A stretch of 64,000 nucleotides of DNA, from NCBI GenBank assembly GCA_041665525.1, contig JBAYIS010000013.1, positions 1-64,000 of the forward strand, given 5' to 3'. The stretch's first letter is position 1, and each line of letters starts with the position of its first letter. The notes below the pieces were generated by a model. It ran no database searches. It had not been told where the DNA came from and saw nothing but the letters and a program-made list of their open reading frames with translations. Position numbers and translations under genes: made by a program. Below, piece after piece: positions 27,990-37,258 of this stretch. The DNA comes from UBA8401 sp041665525 (lineage in GTDB: Bacteria > Bacteroidota > Ignavibacteria > UBA10030 > UBA8401).

Positions 27990-30422
27990 ATGCGTATAAG
28001 TTATAATTGGTTACGACGATACATTGATCTTAAAACGAGCCCCGAAGAACTCTCTTTGAAACTGACAAGCCTTGGTCTTGAAGTTGAAGCGGTGGATTAC
28101 TTAGGGAAAGAGCTGGAAGGATTTGTCATAGGTGAAGTCCTGGATGTTCAAAAACATCAGAACGCTGACAGGTTGAAGGTCTGTCAAGTTCGTGTTCATA
28201 AGAAGCAAGAGCCGCTCCAGATAGTGTGCGGTGCGCCAAATGTCTCTACAGGACAAAAAGTGATAATTGGACTTATAGGTGCTACTGTTCCTCACGATCA
28301 ACATGACCCTTCAGGAAAACCATTTGTTCTGGCTAAAGTCGCAATTCGCGGAATTGAATCATCCGGAATGATCTGTTCTGCAAAAGAATTAGGAATTGGA
28401 GAAGATGGGGCCGGCATTATGGTCCTGGATAGTAAGGCAGAAGTGGGGACACCGTTGGCAGAGTATATGGGGTTGAATGATGTGGCGTTCGAGATTGGAA
28501 TAACGCCGAACCGGCCGGACTGTCTGAATCACATCGGAGTCGCAAGGGATCTGGCGGCATCATACGGCAAAAAATATACATTGCCATCAGTAATATTGCG
28601 TGAAAACAAAAAAGATCCGGTCAGTAAACTCGCAACGGTAAAAGTTGAAAATACAATTGACTGCCCGAGATATACTGCCCGCATTATTCGCAATGTGAAA
28701 GTGCAGGAATCTCCCGCATGGTTGAAACAACTTCTAACCTCTGCTGGTTTACGTCCTATCAACAATGTAGTCGATGTCACGAATTTTGTCATGCTGGAAT
28801 ACGGTCAACCGTTGCATGCATTCGATTATGATAATCTTGCACAGCATACGATTGTTGTTAAAAGCGCTGCAAAAGGAGAAAAATTCACAACACTGGACGG
28901 AAAGAATCATACATTGAACGGCTCCGAATTGATGATCTGCGACGGGGGGAAATCCGTGGCGATCGGAGGTGTGATGGGAGGGATGAATTCGGAAATTTCC
29001 AGCGGGACCTCGACGGTGCTGCTGGAATCAGCATATTTTTCTCCCACCAGCGTTCGAAAGACGGCAAAAAAACTCGGCATCAGTACCGATGCATCGTTCC
29101 GCTTTGAACGTGGCATCGATCCGAACATTACTGCAGATGCATCGGCCCGCGCAGCATCGCTCATCGCAGAACTTTCGGAGGGAACGATCGCTTCCGGCAT
29201 CATAGATGTTTATCCCAAAAAGATTGAGAACAAAAAAATAATTCTGCGGACGGATCGGGTGAATACAATGTTGGGAACGACATTGACATCATCTCAGATC
29301 AAAAAGTTTATTGTTTCAATTGGCATACACGTCTCCTCGGGAAAAGTGAAAGGAACATTTGTTTGTTCGATCCCGACATTCCGTCCTGATCTCGAACAGG
29401 AGATCGATCTCATAGAAGAGGTTGCGCGTCTGTACGGATACGACAATATTGAGAATAAGACTTCCAGCGAAGTGATGTTCAGTAAACCGGATCAAAAAGA
29501 ACAACGGACGAATTCAATCCGGAAATGGTGCGAATCAAATGGATTGAATGAGATCATGACGAATAGTTTGATCGACCGACAGACCGCACAATTATTCGGA
29601 AAGGATCTCGTTGCTGTTCGAAATCCTTTGAGTGTTGAACTGGAGATTTTACGGCCCTCTTTGTTTTCAACAATGCTTCAGACTGTGGCATTCAATTACA
29701 ATCATGGAGCATCCCGGGTTCATTGTTTTGAAATTGGAAATATCTTTTCCACTGACGATTCACCAGCGAAAAATTATGTCCAAGGATATGCAGAAAAGAA
29801 CATGATTGGTATTTGCATTTCAGGTACTGCGCATGCTCTTTCCTGGCATGAAAAGCAGAGAAATGTTGACATTTTTGACCTAAAAGGTCTTGTTTTGTCG
29901 CTCCTGAACGGTATCGGTCTTGACAATAGCAATTTAATTTATTACAATGCACCAAGTTCTTTAACTGAAATGACGATAGGTGTTGAAATCAATGGTACTT
30001 ATGTCGGTTCCATTGGAAAGTGCCCTTCAAATTTGTTAAAGAAATTCAAAATTGAACAAGATGTATATTTTGCTGAATTGGATGTAGAAGCAATCGTTGC
30101 ATTCGATACTGCAAAAAAATATAAGCCTTTCTCTAAATTCCCGACTGTCGTACGCGATGTTGCATTCATTGTCGGAAAAGAAACACCGGTCGGGGATATA
30201 GAGCATGTGATCCGGACAATCGGAAGCAGCACTATTACCGCAGTAACGTTGTTCGATCTATTTGAAGGGAAAACACTTGGTGAAGGAAAGAAGAGTATCG
30301 CCTTTTCCATCAGTTTGAATTCGATAGACAAAACATTGACCGAAGCGGAAATTGATTCCGTCGTTTCTTCAGTAACAGGTGCAGTAATTAAAAAATTTGG
30401 CGCAACTTTGCGAAGCATGTAA
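27990..30422 (+). CDS. pheT: Phenylalanyl-tRNA synthetase beta subunit
   Basis: An 810-residue beta subunit with the standard layout: N-terminal EMAP-like tRNA-binding domain (GFVIGEVLDVQKHQNADRL, about 44-150), B3/B4 editing domain (about 205-395), B5 domain, an inactive class II core and the C-terminal ferredoxin-fold anticodon domain (FSKFPTVVRDVAFIV onward). It partners PheS. Its TAA stop directly abuts the ATG of the next gene, suggesting co-translation with the divisome-like genes. Confidence 0.97.
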   Translation: MRISYNWLRRYIDLKTSPEELSLKLTSLGLEVEAVDYLGKELEGFVIGEVLDVQKHQNADRLKVCQVRVHKKQEPLQIVCGAPNVSTGQKVIIGLIGATVPHDQHDPSGKPFVLAKVAIRGIESSGMICSAKELGIGEDGAGIMVLDSKAEVGTPLAEYMGLNDVAFEIGITPNRPDCLNHIGVARDLAASYGKKYTLPSVILRENKKDPVSKLATVKVENTIDCPRYTARIIRNVKVQESPAWLKQLLTSAGLRPINNVVDVTNFVMLEYGQPLHAFDYDNLAQHTIVVKSAAKGEKFTTLDGKNHTLNGSELMICDGGKSVAIGGVMGGMNSEISSGTSTVLLESAYFSPTSVRKTAKKLGISTDASFRFERGIDPNITADASARAASLIAELSEGTIASGIIDVYPKKIENKKIILRTDRVNTMLGTTLTSSQIKKFIVSIGIHVSSGKVKGTFVCSIPTFRPDLEQEIDLIEEVARLYGYDNIENKTSSEVMFSKPDQKEQRTNSIRKWCESNGLNEIMTNSLIDRQTAQLFGKDLVAVRNPLSVELEILRPSLFSTMLQTVAFNYNHGASRVHCFEIGNIFSTDDSPAKNYVQGYAEKNMIGICISGTAHALSWHEKQRNVDIFDLKGLVLSLLNGIGLDNSNLIYYNAPSSLTEMTIGVEINGTYVGSIGKCPSNLLKKFKIEQDVYFAELDVEAIVAFDTAKKYKPFSKFPTVVRDVAFIVGKETPVGDIEHVIRTIGSSTITAVTLFDLFEGKTLGEGKKSIAFSISLNSIDKTLTEAEIDSVVSSVTGAVIKKFGATLRSM

Positions 30423-30776
30423 ATGGTGGACCAGAACATAGATCAACAATCGACAGATGCAGTTCACAGCGTTGAAAATGCGCTTTCGTCTCTTTGGGAT
30501 AAAGCCCGGGAAGCTTCGCTGCTGATCTCAACGCTTCGTGAGGAGAAAAAGCACCTTATAAAAAAGATCGAAGAGTTGGAGGAAGAGGTCAACCAGGTTA
30601 AATCACTGACCACCCATCAACAGACTCAGATTGAGCAACTGCGCCAGGACCTTGAGTCCGATACCTTCCAGAAGAACGGAAGTATTGCATTGGAACAGGA
30701 CGAGAAGAGAATTTTGCAACAGAAAATCCGGAACAGTATCTCCAAATTAGATCAATACTTAACACCAGAAAAGTAA
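30423..30776 (+). CDS. Small coiled-coil protein, possible divisome partner of ZapA
   Basis: A 117-residue, Glu/Lys/Gln-rich protein. Roughly residues 20-80 form a predicted coiled coil with regular Leu/Ile heptads (LISTLREEKKHLIKKIEELE), followed by a short charged tail. There is no signal peptide or membrane segment. It begins at the base after the pheT stop and is followed by zapA 43 nt later. Size, coiled coil and position suggest a cell-division accessory role analogous to ZapB, but no family-specific motif is recognised and the function is inference. Confidence 0.75.
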   Translation: MVDQNIDQQSTDAVHSVENALSSLWDKAREASLLISTLREEKKHLIKKIEELEEEVNQVKSLTTHQQTQIEQLRQDLESDTFQKNGSIALEQDEKRILQQKIRNSISKLDQYLTPEK

Positions 30777-30819
30777 GTTTTTTTCGGCTGACAGAAACTC
30801 ACTTTTTAATTTACGACCT

Positions 30820-31113
30820 ATGGACAGAAAAAGCGTACGTGTAAAAATATTCGGATCCGAATATCCTCTTCGCGGAGAAAGCGAGGAATTCACGAAAAAG
30901 GTTGCTAACCATGTGGATGCGATGATCACCAGCGTTCACGATAAGATTCCGGAGCAGCCGCCGCTGACCATTTCCGTCCTTGCTGCGCTGAACATTACCG
31001 AAGACCTTTATAAAGAAAAAGAAAAGGGTTCACATCTCGTATCATCATTGGAATATGAATTATCGAAAATAACGAATTATCTTGATACGAGCATCAACAG
31101 CACAGAATCGTAA
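30820..31113 (+). CDS. zapA: Cell division protein ZapA
   Basis: A 97-residue ZapA-family protein: the N-terminal strand VRVKIFGSEYPLRGES, the helix FTKKVANHVDAMI, ISVLAALNITEDLY, and a C-terminal coiled coil. ZapA binds FtsZ and bundles its filaments at the septum. It lies between the coiled-coil gene and the 6S RNA locus. In several bacterial groups zapA sits directly upstream of the 6S RNA gene, which supports both calls. Confidence 0.9.
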   Translation: MDRKSVRVKIFGSEYPLRGESEEFTKKVANHVDAMITSVHDKIPEQPPLTISVLAALNITEDLYKEKEKGSHLVSSLEYELSKITNYLDTSINSTES

Positions 31114-31146
31114 CGTAAAAAGGAGAATACATAAACCGTCTCAGTT

Positions 31147-31390
31147 TCCGCACTGTCAGCCGCAGACAATATAAATAAAGAACCTATAGTTTTATTTATA
31201 GGGAGCGTCGCTCATAAACGTAATATTACAGGCCTCAATCAAGCGCACGCTTGATCGTGCAAAAGCCTTCGGGTTGTCCGCCTCGCGCAGACTAGCACAC
31301 AGTGGAAGTAAGAAACGATTTGGCAGCCCCCACCGTGTTAAGAAAGAGGGTTCTTTCTACACTTGTCTGCAGTCGAAGTGCGGATTTTTT
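31147..31390 (+). ncRNA. ssrS: 6S RNA-like transcript
   Basis: The 296-nt zapA-rny gap has no credible gene but shows a long terminal stem. TCCGCACT (31147-31154) pairs with AGTGCGGA (31377-31384), and GCAGAC (31162-31167) with GTCTGC (31365-31370), followed by six T residues. Smaller hairpins lie inside (CCTATA/TATAGG, ATCAAGC/GCTTGAT, AGAAAG/CTTTCT). A closed rod with internal loops, a T-rich 3' end and the zapA-rny position fit 6S RNA, which sequesters the sigma70 holoenzyme. At about 244 nt it is longer than the usual 180-200, so the exact ends and family need a covariance-model search. Confidence 0.7.
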
Positions 31391-31409
31391 ATTTTAAATC
31401 GGAGATATC

Positions 31410-32969
31410 ATGGATATTCAATTACTGCTTCTCGGTGCCGGTGTGACCGTGATAGCGTTCTTTGCAGGATGGGTTATCAATAATTCCATCGGGAAGAACA
31501 AGGTCTCCACCGCTGAAGAGAATGCAAAAAAAATATTAGCGGATGCGGAACGCGATGCTGCGGCCATTCAGAAAGAAAAACTCCTAGAAGTGAAGGATGA
31601 ATGGTATAAGAAAAAGCACGAATTCGAAAACGAAGCGAATCAAAAAAGAAACAAGCTTCAATCGTACGAAAAACAGCTGGACGCACGCGAAGAGAACATC
31701 GACCGCAAGGTAGAGCTTCTTAACAAGAAAGAAAAAGAAGTCCAGGTGCAGCAGAAGCAGAATGAGGTTAAATCAGCGGACTTGTCGCAAAAGCTCTCCG
31801 ACGTAGACAAAATGATCGCTGAAGAAAACACGCGGTTGGAGCGGGCTTCCGGCATGTCCAGAGATGAAGCCAGGAAACTTCTGCTGGATAATCTGATCGA
31901 TTCGGTTAAAACGGAAGCGTCCCAGACTCTGAAAGATATCAGAGATAAGGTGAAAGAGGAAGCAAAAAGGGAAGCCCAAAAAGTGATCGTTCAAGCGATC
32001 CAGCGCTCTGCTGCAGACCACGCCGTAGAAACTACCGTCAGTGTTTTGCAGATACAGGGAGATGAAATGAAAGGGCGGATCATTGGCCGGGAAGGGAGAA
32101 ATATCCGCGCTTTTGAAGCTGCGACCGGGGTAGATGTCATAGTAGATGACACGCCAGAAGCTGTTATCCTATCAGGATTTGATGCCTTTCGTCGTGAGGT
32201 TGCTCGAGTATCATTGGAACGTCTGATCGCAGACGGTAGAATTCATCCAGCCCGCATCGAAGAGGTTGTAGAAAAAGTGAAGGCAGAATTGGAAGAGGAA
32301 GTGTTGCGCGTCGGAGAAAATACCCTGCTGGAAGTTGGTTTGCCGGGTGCGCATAGTGAGATCATCAAACACATTGGAAAGATGAAATATCGGACCAGTT
32401 ACGGTCAAAATCTGTTGCAACACAGTATTGAGGTAGCATACCTCTGCGGAGTAATGGCGGCAGAACTTGGTATCGATGTGAATTTGGCAAAACGAGCAGG
32501 ACTTCTCCATGATATTGGAAAAACCGCCGATCGCAGTGTCGAAGGTCCGCACGCAATCATCGGATTGGAAATGACCAGGAAATATAATGAGAATGCCATT
32601 GTGGTGAATGCTGTCGGTGCGCACCATGACGACATTCCTATGGAACATCCTATCGCGGCACTGGTGCAAGCGGCGGATTCCATTAGTGGTGCGCGTCCCG
32701 GTGCGCGGCGAGAATCGGTGGAAGGTTATGCAAAACGGCTGGAGAAGTTGGAAGAGATTGCAAAATCCTTCAAAGGTGTGCAGGCAACGTATGCAATTCA
32801 AGCAGGCCGCGAGATTCGCGTGATTGTGGAACACGATAAAGTGGATGATGCCCAAGCCGATCAATTGGCTCACGATATCGCACGGAAGATCCAACAAGAA
32901 ATGGAATATCCCGGACAAATTAAAGTTGTCGTTATCAGGGAAGTACGTTCTGTATCGTTTGCTAAATAA
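31410..32969 (+). CDS. rny: Ribonuclease Y
   Basis: A 519-residue membrane-anchored endoribonuclease that starts mRNA decay. It has an N-terminal membrane helix (about 1-22, LLLLGAGVTVIAFFAGWVI), a long coiled coil (30-200), a KH RNA-binding domain with GRIIGREGRNIR (near 222) and an HD phosphohydrolase domain with the metal-binding pair His367-Asp368 in LLHDIGK. All family blocks are intact through the C-terminal KVVVIREVRSV. It lies just downstream of the 6S-like RNA and 9 nt before coaE. Confidence 0.97.
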   Translation: MDIQLLLLGAGVTVIAFFAGWVINNSIGKNKVSTAEENAKKILADAERDAAAIQKEKLLEVKDEWYKKKHEFENEANQKRNKLQSYEKQLDAREENIDRKVELLNKKEKEVQVQQKQNEVKSADLSQKLSDVDKMIAEENTRLERASGMSRDEARKLLLDNLIDSVKTEASQTLKDIRDKVKEEAKREAQKVIVQAIQRSAADHAVETTVSVLQIQGDEMKGRIIGREGRNIRAFEAATGVDVIVDDTPEAVILSGFDAFRREVARVSLERLIADGRIHPARIEEVVEKVKAELEEEVLRVGENTLLEVGLPGAHSEIIKHIGKMKYRTSYGQNLLQHSIEVAYLCGVMAAELGIDVNLAKRAGLLHDIGKTADRSVEGPHAIIGLEMTRKYNENAIVVNAVGAHHDDIPMEHPIAALVQAADSISGARPGARRESVEGYAKRLEKLEEIAKSFKGVQATYAIQAGREIRVIVEHDKVDDAQADQLAHDIARKIQQEMEYPGQIKVVVIREVRSVSFAK

Positions 32970-32978
32970 TCATCTTCT

Positions 32979-33587
32979 ATGATCTTTATAGGAATCACCG
33001 GTGGAATTGGCAGCGGAAAATCTACCGTCTGTTCTTTATTCTCCGAAAAAGGTTTACCGGTCTTTGCTGCAGACAGTGTTGCCAGGGAAGTCTCCGAAAC
33101 GACAGCGTTGCCGGAGATTATCCGCGAATTCGGAATGGGTATTGTCGATGCATCGAATCGGTTGGACCGGAAAAAACTCGCCTCGATTGTCTTTCAGGAT
33201 GAACAACAACTGCTGAAACTCAATTCTCTTATTCATCCCAAGGTTTTCGAAGTATTTCGGCAGTGGAAACAACAGAATTTCGACGGGAAAAAATTTGCAC
33301 TTGTGGAAGCGGCACTGATGTTCGAATCCGGTATGTTCGAAATGATGGATTATGTTCTCGCAGTTGTTGCTGATGAGCAGATCCGGATCGATCGTGTCAT
33401 CGCGCGCGATGGATCATCTGCCGAACAAGTGACCGGAAGGATGAAACATCAACTCTCGAACGAAGTGATGCTCGAACTGTCCGACTTCCAAATTCAAAAT
33501 AACGGAACACTGAAGGATCTTGAAACGAAGATAGGATTCTTTACACTTCTCTTCTCTACATTAACTCAACGAAAAGATACGGAATGA
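32979..33587 (+). CDS. coaE: Dephospho-CoA kinase
   Basis: A 202-residue P-loop kinase that phosphorylates dephospho-CoA in the last step of coenzyme A synthesis. The Walker A motif GGIGSGKS is at residues 8-15, followed by the substrate-binding FAADSVARE, LIHPKV and a lid region with VDEQIRIDRVIARDG-like sequence (VVADEQIRIDRV). The stop overlaps the next start in ATGA, so coupling with the aminotransferase is likely. Confidence 0.93.
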   Translation: MIFIGITGGIGSGKSTVCSLFSEKGLPVFAADSVAREVSETTALPEIIREFGMGIVDASNRLDRKKLASIVFQDEQQLLKLNSLIHPKVFEVFRQWKQQNFDGKKFALVEAALMFESGMFEMMDYVLAVVADEQIRIDRVIARDGSSAEQVTGRMKHQLSNEVMLELSDFQIQNNGTLKDLETKIGFFTLLFSTLTQRKDTE

Positions 33588-34756
33588 CTACAAAAGAAAA
33601 AGAATCACAATTGTTCTTCCACACGTATAAACGGTTGTCGCTTGAAATTGAACGGGGGGAAGGTTGTTATTTAATCGCACGCGACGGCAGAAAATATCTT
33701 GATATGTTTTCCGGACTTGCAGTGAACGCGCTCGGTTATGCACACCCTGCGGTAATCAAAGCAGTCGATGAACAGATGCGAAAGTACACTCACCTTTCTA
33801 ATTTCTTCATCCAGGAGCCTCAAGTGGCACTGGCAGAACGGTTGTTGTCACATTCTGGATTCGAAAAAATTTTCTTTACCAACAGCGGAACGGAAGCGAT
33901 CGAAGGGACGATCAAACTGGCCAGGAAATGGGGGAAATCATCAGAGAAAACGATGATCTTCGGCATGAGCAACGGTTTCAGCGGCCGTACCATGGGTGCT
34001 CTGTCTTTAATGGATAAAGCAAAATATCGGGATGGATATGAACCTTTCCTGCCGAATATTGGGATTATCGATTTCAATAATGTTGCGGATCTTCATTCGA
34101 AGGTGAATGAAAAAACTGCAGCAGTGTTCCTGGAAGTGATCCAGGGAGAAGGTGGAATTGTTGGAGTCACACAAGAGTTCGTGAATGCGTTATTGAAACT
34201 GCGAGAACAATATGGATTTTTAATCGTTGCGGATGAGATTCAATCTGGAATCGGCAGGACAGGAAAACTCTTCGGATTCCAACATTTTGGATTCGCACCG
34301 GATATTGTCACCATTGCTAAACCCATAGGCGGCGGCCTCCCGCTCGGAGCGATTCTGGGTTCAAACAAAGTAGCTGAGGTGTGGTCGTATGGAGTACACG
34401 GAACAACTTTTGGCGGAAACCCCGTAGCGTGCGCAGCCGGAATCGCTACGATTGACATAATTATGAATGCTGAATTCCTAAACCGGGTAAATGAGAATGG
34501 ATCTTATTTCCGATCGAAAGTGGAAGCATTACAATCACGATTCCCGGTCATTAAGGAGATCAGGGCTTATGGTTATATGATCGGTATTGACCTTACGATT
34601 GACAGCGCGCCTATCGTGGATTCTATTTTACAGAAGGGGATTTTGGTCAATTCAACGGCGAATACAGTAATAAGAATCTTGCCTCCTTTGATTGCAGGGA
34701 AACACGAATTTGATATTCTACTGACGGTTCTTGAAGAAGCACTATCCGCAGTATAA
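33584..34756 (+). CDS. Class III aminotransferase, acetylornithine aminotransferase-like
   Basis: A 390-residue fold-type I PLP enzyme. It shows NSGTEAIEGTIKLARKW, the Asp of VADEIQSGIGRTGKLF and the PLP-binding Lys246 in IAKPIGGGLPLGA, ending with a short C-terminal domain (RILPPLI). Length and motifs fit the ArgD/acetylornithine group, which makes N-acetylornithine in arginine synthesis; related members act on succinylornithine or 4-aminobutyrate. No arginine genes are adjacent, so the substrate is uncertain. It overlaps coaE by 4 nt. Confidence 0.85.
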   Translation: MTTKEKESQLFFHTYKRLSLEIERGEGCYLIARDGRKYLDMFSGLAVNALGYAHPAVIKAVDEQMRKYTHLSNFFIQEPQVALAERLLSHSGFEKIFFTNSGTEAIEGTIKLARKWGKSSEKTMIFGMSNGFSGRTMGALSLMDKAKYRDGYEPFLPNIGIIDFNNVADLHSKVNEKTAAVFLEVIQGEGGIVGVTQEFVNALLKLREQYGFLIVADEIQSGIGRTGKLFGFQHFGFAPDIVTIAKPIGGGLPLGAILGSNKVAEVWSYGVHGTTFGGNPVACAAGIATIDIIMNAEFLNRVNENGSYFRSKVEALQSRFPVIKEIRAYGYMIGIDLTIDSAPIVDSILQKGILVNSTANTVIRILPPLIAGKHEFDILLTVLEEALSAV

Positions 34757-34819
34757 GCCAGTGATCTCGTAGGTTCTTTCTGGGTAAGCTTTTTTTGGAT
34801 TTAGATAAAATATTTTCTC

Positions 34820-34850
34820 TTGACAATTGGGTAAACCCCTTATATATTTG
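34820..34850 (+). promoter_or_regulatory. Strong promoter of the outer-membrane protein gene
   Basis: TTGACA (34820-34825) lies 17 nt upstream of TATATT (34843-34848). The same bases fit the Bacteroidota consensus TTG-N20-TATATTTG (34820-34822 and 34843-34850). It lies in the 149-nt gap before the beta-barrel gene, giving a leader of about 50 nt. Confidence 0.75.
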
Positions 34851-34905
34851 CTTTGCCTTCAAGACACTAATTCACTATTCCTCAAAAAATATTAGGAGCA
34901 ACACA

Positions 34906-35583
34906 ATGAAAAAATTCCTAGCAGTAGTTCTTGCAGTTGTGATGATGTGCGGAGTGGTTATGGCTCAAGAAAACCTTGGTACAAAAGCCGGCGATAAATC
35001 GTTAAACTTTGCTTTTGGCGGCCTTGGTGCTTTCAATATCGGAACACCGAACACTTATGGCGGTGTCAGCCTTTCTTACTTCCTTTCTGGCGATGCAGCG
35101 GTCCGTTTTGGATTAAATGTTGGTATGACAAGTACCACAACACCAACTAACGTAACGGGTAATTCCGATGCAGAAGGGTCTACATTTGATATCGGTGTAG
35201 GCGCAGATTATCTGATGTTCATGACGGGTGCTTCAACACGTGTCCGTCCGTATATGGGTGGAGGAGTATCAATTGGATTAGGATCGTCAAGCAATAAGTA
35301 TTCTGTCGACCCCACAATCAACAATGAGACAGTTGAAAGAACAAACTTGCGTGCAGCAGACGGATTTGCACTGGGCCTTAACGGTATCGTTGGTGCAGAA
35401 TTCTATCTGTATCCGGAAATGAGCCTGTCGGCTGAATATCGTCTTGGTTTGTTGTCGTTAAGTTCAGGTGCTGATTCCGTTACCAAAACGGAAGGTGCAG
35501 CTGATGTAACGGCAAAAGGAACCTCGGGTATGAATATTCTCGGTTTCGGTGCAACAGCAGTCATGTTACACATCTATTTCTAA
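34906..35583 (+). CDS. Outer-membrane beta-barrel protein
   Basis: A 225-residue protein with a clear signal peptide (MKKFLAVVLAVVMMCGVVMAQ) and then alternating amphipathic strands with Gly- and aromatic-rich turns, ending in LHIYF with the terminal Phe typical of outer-membrane barrels. It resembles the small OmpW/OmpA-barrel type, probably eight strands. An upstream in-frame start at 34795 would bury the signal peptide, so the ATG at 34906, preceded by AGGAG, is chosen. It has its own promoter and terminator and is probably abundant. No ligand can be deduced. Confidence 0.85.
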   Translation: MKKFLAVVLAVVMMCGVVMAQENLGTKAGDKSLNFAFGGLGAFNIGTPNTYGGVSLSYFLSGDAAVRFGLNVGMTSTTTPTNVTGNSDAEGSTFDIGVGADYLMFMTGASTRVRPYMGGGVSIGLGSSSNKYSVDPTINNETVERTNLRAADGFALGLNGIVGAEFYLYPEMSLSAEYRLGLLSLSSGADSVTKTEGAADVTAKGTSGMNILGFGATAVMLHIYF

Positions 35584-35605
35584 TCTGAATAAGATTAAAG
35601 AGATC

Positions 35606-35640
35606 AAGGCGTTCTGTTCATACAGAACGCCTTTTTTATT
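35606..35640 (+). terminator. Rho-independent terminator after the beta-barrel gene
   Basis: A perfect 11-bp stem AAGGCGTTCTG/CAGAACGCCTT (35606-35616 with 35623-35633), a 6-nt loop and a T-rich tail. It ends 23 nt before nadB. Confidence 0.9.
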
Positions 35641-35662
35641 TTAGTTTTCCGTATATTAAACC

Positions 35663-37258
35663 ATGAATATTCAAACGGACTTTCTAGTGATCGGTAGCGG
35701 TATCGCAGGACTTTCCTATGCAATGAAAGCTGCGGAATTTGGAACAGTTGCCATCGTTACAAAGAAAGAACAAGCTGAGTCCAATACAAATTATGCACAA
35801 GGCGGCATCGCGGCAGTTGTTTCTACAACGGATGCATTCGAGAATCACATTAATGATACAATGAAAGCCGGAGCCTATCTGTGCCATCGGGAGACAGTTG
35901 AACTAGTCATAAAAGAAGGTCCGGAACGGATTAAAGAATTAATAGACGTAGGAGTCCAATTTACCAAAAAAGGTGAATTACTTGATCTGGGGAAAGAAGG
36001 GGGACATTCACATCATCGTATTGTCCATGCTGCCGATCTCACCGGCAAAGAGATAGAGCGTGCGTTATTAGCCAAAGTTTCTTCCCATCCGAATATTCAG
36101 GTATTTGAAAACCACATCTCCATTGATCTTATTACAGAACATCACCTTTTTGGCGCTCAGAAGCAGTCCCTGGACCTTATACATTGCTGGGGCGCCTATG
36201 TGCTGGATGTGGAGAAGAACATTGTAAAAACGTTCCTTGCCAAGACAACTTTATTGGCAACGGGCGGCGCCGGACAAGTGTATCTTCATACGACGAATCC
36301 TCTTATTGCCACTGGCGACGGTATCGCCATGGCATATCGGGCCGGTGCCAAAATCGCCAACATGGAATTTATCCAGTTTCATCCTACAACACTATTCAAC
36401 TCAGGATCACCTTCATTTCTCATTTCAGAAGCGGTGCGCGGATTTGGTGCTATCCTTCGCAATTCCAGAGGAGAGGACTTTATGAAGAAGTATGATCCTC
36501 AAGGTTCGCTCGCACCAAGAGATATTGTCGCCCGTGCTATAGATAATGAATTGAAACGAAGCGGTGATGATTGTGTATATCTCGATCTAAAACACTTGAA
36601 TGCAGATGCCGTAAAAGACCATTTCCCAAATATTTACGATCGCTGCTTAAAATTTGGGATAGAGATAACGAAAGATTTAATTCCAGTTGTTCCGGCTGCG
36701 CATTATACGTGCGGCGGTGTCATTACGGATAAGGATGGTTCTACGACAATCTCAGGATTGTATGCTGTCGGTGAAGTGAGCATGACCGGACTTCATGGCG
36801 CCAATAGATTGGCGAGTAATTCATTGCTGGAGGCAGTCGTTTTTTCACACCGAGCGGTGGAGAAGATAAAACGGCAGGGACTCAATATCACAAGTGCGCC
36901 GCCGAAGATCCCGGACTGGGATGACAGCGGAACGATAAACAGCGAAGAATGGGTTTTGATATCCCATAACAGAAAAGAGATACAGCAACTGATGTGGGAT
37001 TATGTCGGGATCGTCCGTTCCAATCATCGTTTGGAACGTGCACAGCGTCGTTCGAAGCTGATCTTGGAAGAAGTTAATGGGTTCTATAAGCGGACAAAAG
37101 TGACGGAAGGATTAATCGAACTTCGAAATCTTTCCTGCGTAGCCGATCTCATTATTCGATCTGCACTGGAGCGTAAAGAAAGCAGAGGATTGCACTATAC
37201 AACTGATTATCAAACATTGGATGATGTTCACTGGTTAAAGGACACGGTCATACAGTAG
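35663..37258 (+). CDS. nadB: L-aspartate oxidase
   Basis: A 531-residue FAD enzyme that oxidises L-aspartate to iminoaspartate, the first step of de novo NAD synthesis. The N-terminal FAD-binding VIGSGIAGLS is at residues 9-18, with TNYAQGGIAAV, HSHHRIVHAADLTGKEIE, ATGGAG, EFIQFHPT, the helical Arg-containing EAVRGFGAILRN, AAHYTCGGV and GLHGANRLASNSLLEA. The C-terminal helical domain is full length. nadA and nadC are not in the window. It follows the terminator closely and precedes purF with no gap. Confidence 0.96.
   Translation: MNIQTDFLVIGSGIAGLSYAMKAAEFGTVAIVTKKEQAESNTNYAQGGIAAVVSTTDAFENHINDTMKAGAYLCHRETVELVIKEGPERIKELIDVGVQFTKKGELLDLGKEGGHSHHRIVHAADLTGKEIERALLAKVSSHPNIQVFENHISIDLITEHHLFGAQKQSLDLIHCWGAYVLDVEKNIVKTFLAKTTLLATGGAGQVYLHTTNPLIATGDGIAMAYRAGAKIANMEFIQFHPTTLFNSGSPSFLISEAVRGFGAILRNSRGEDFMKKYDPQGSLAPRDIVARAIDNELKRSGDDCVYLDLKHLNADAVKDHFPNIYDRCLKFGIEITKDLIPVVPAAHYTCGGVITDKDGSTTISGLYAVGEVSMTGLHGANRLASNSLLEAVVFSHRAVEKIKRQGLNITSAPPKIPDWDDSGTINSEEWVLISHNRKEIQQLMWDYVGIVRSNHRLERAQRRSKLILEEVNGFYKRTKVTEGLIELRNLSCVADLIIRSALERKESRGLHYTTDYQTLDDVHWLKDTVIQ

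Noticed and set aside
31274..31483. 69-residue open frame inside the zapA-rny gap
   Set aside because: It overlaps the predicted structured RNA and the start of rny in another frame; the peptide has no features.
32211..32918. 235-residue antisense reading frame opposite rny
   Set aside because: It lies wholly within a well-conserved gene on the other strand and shows no family motifs; it is a codon-usage shadow.
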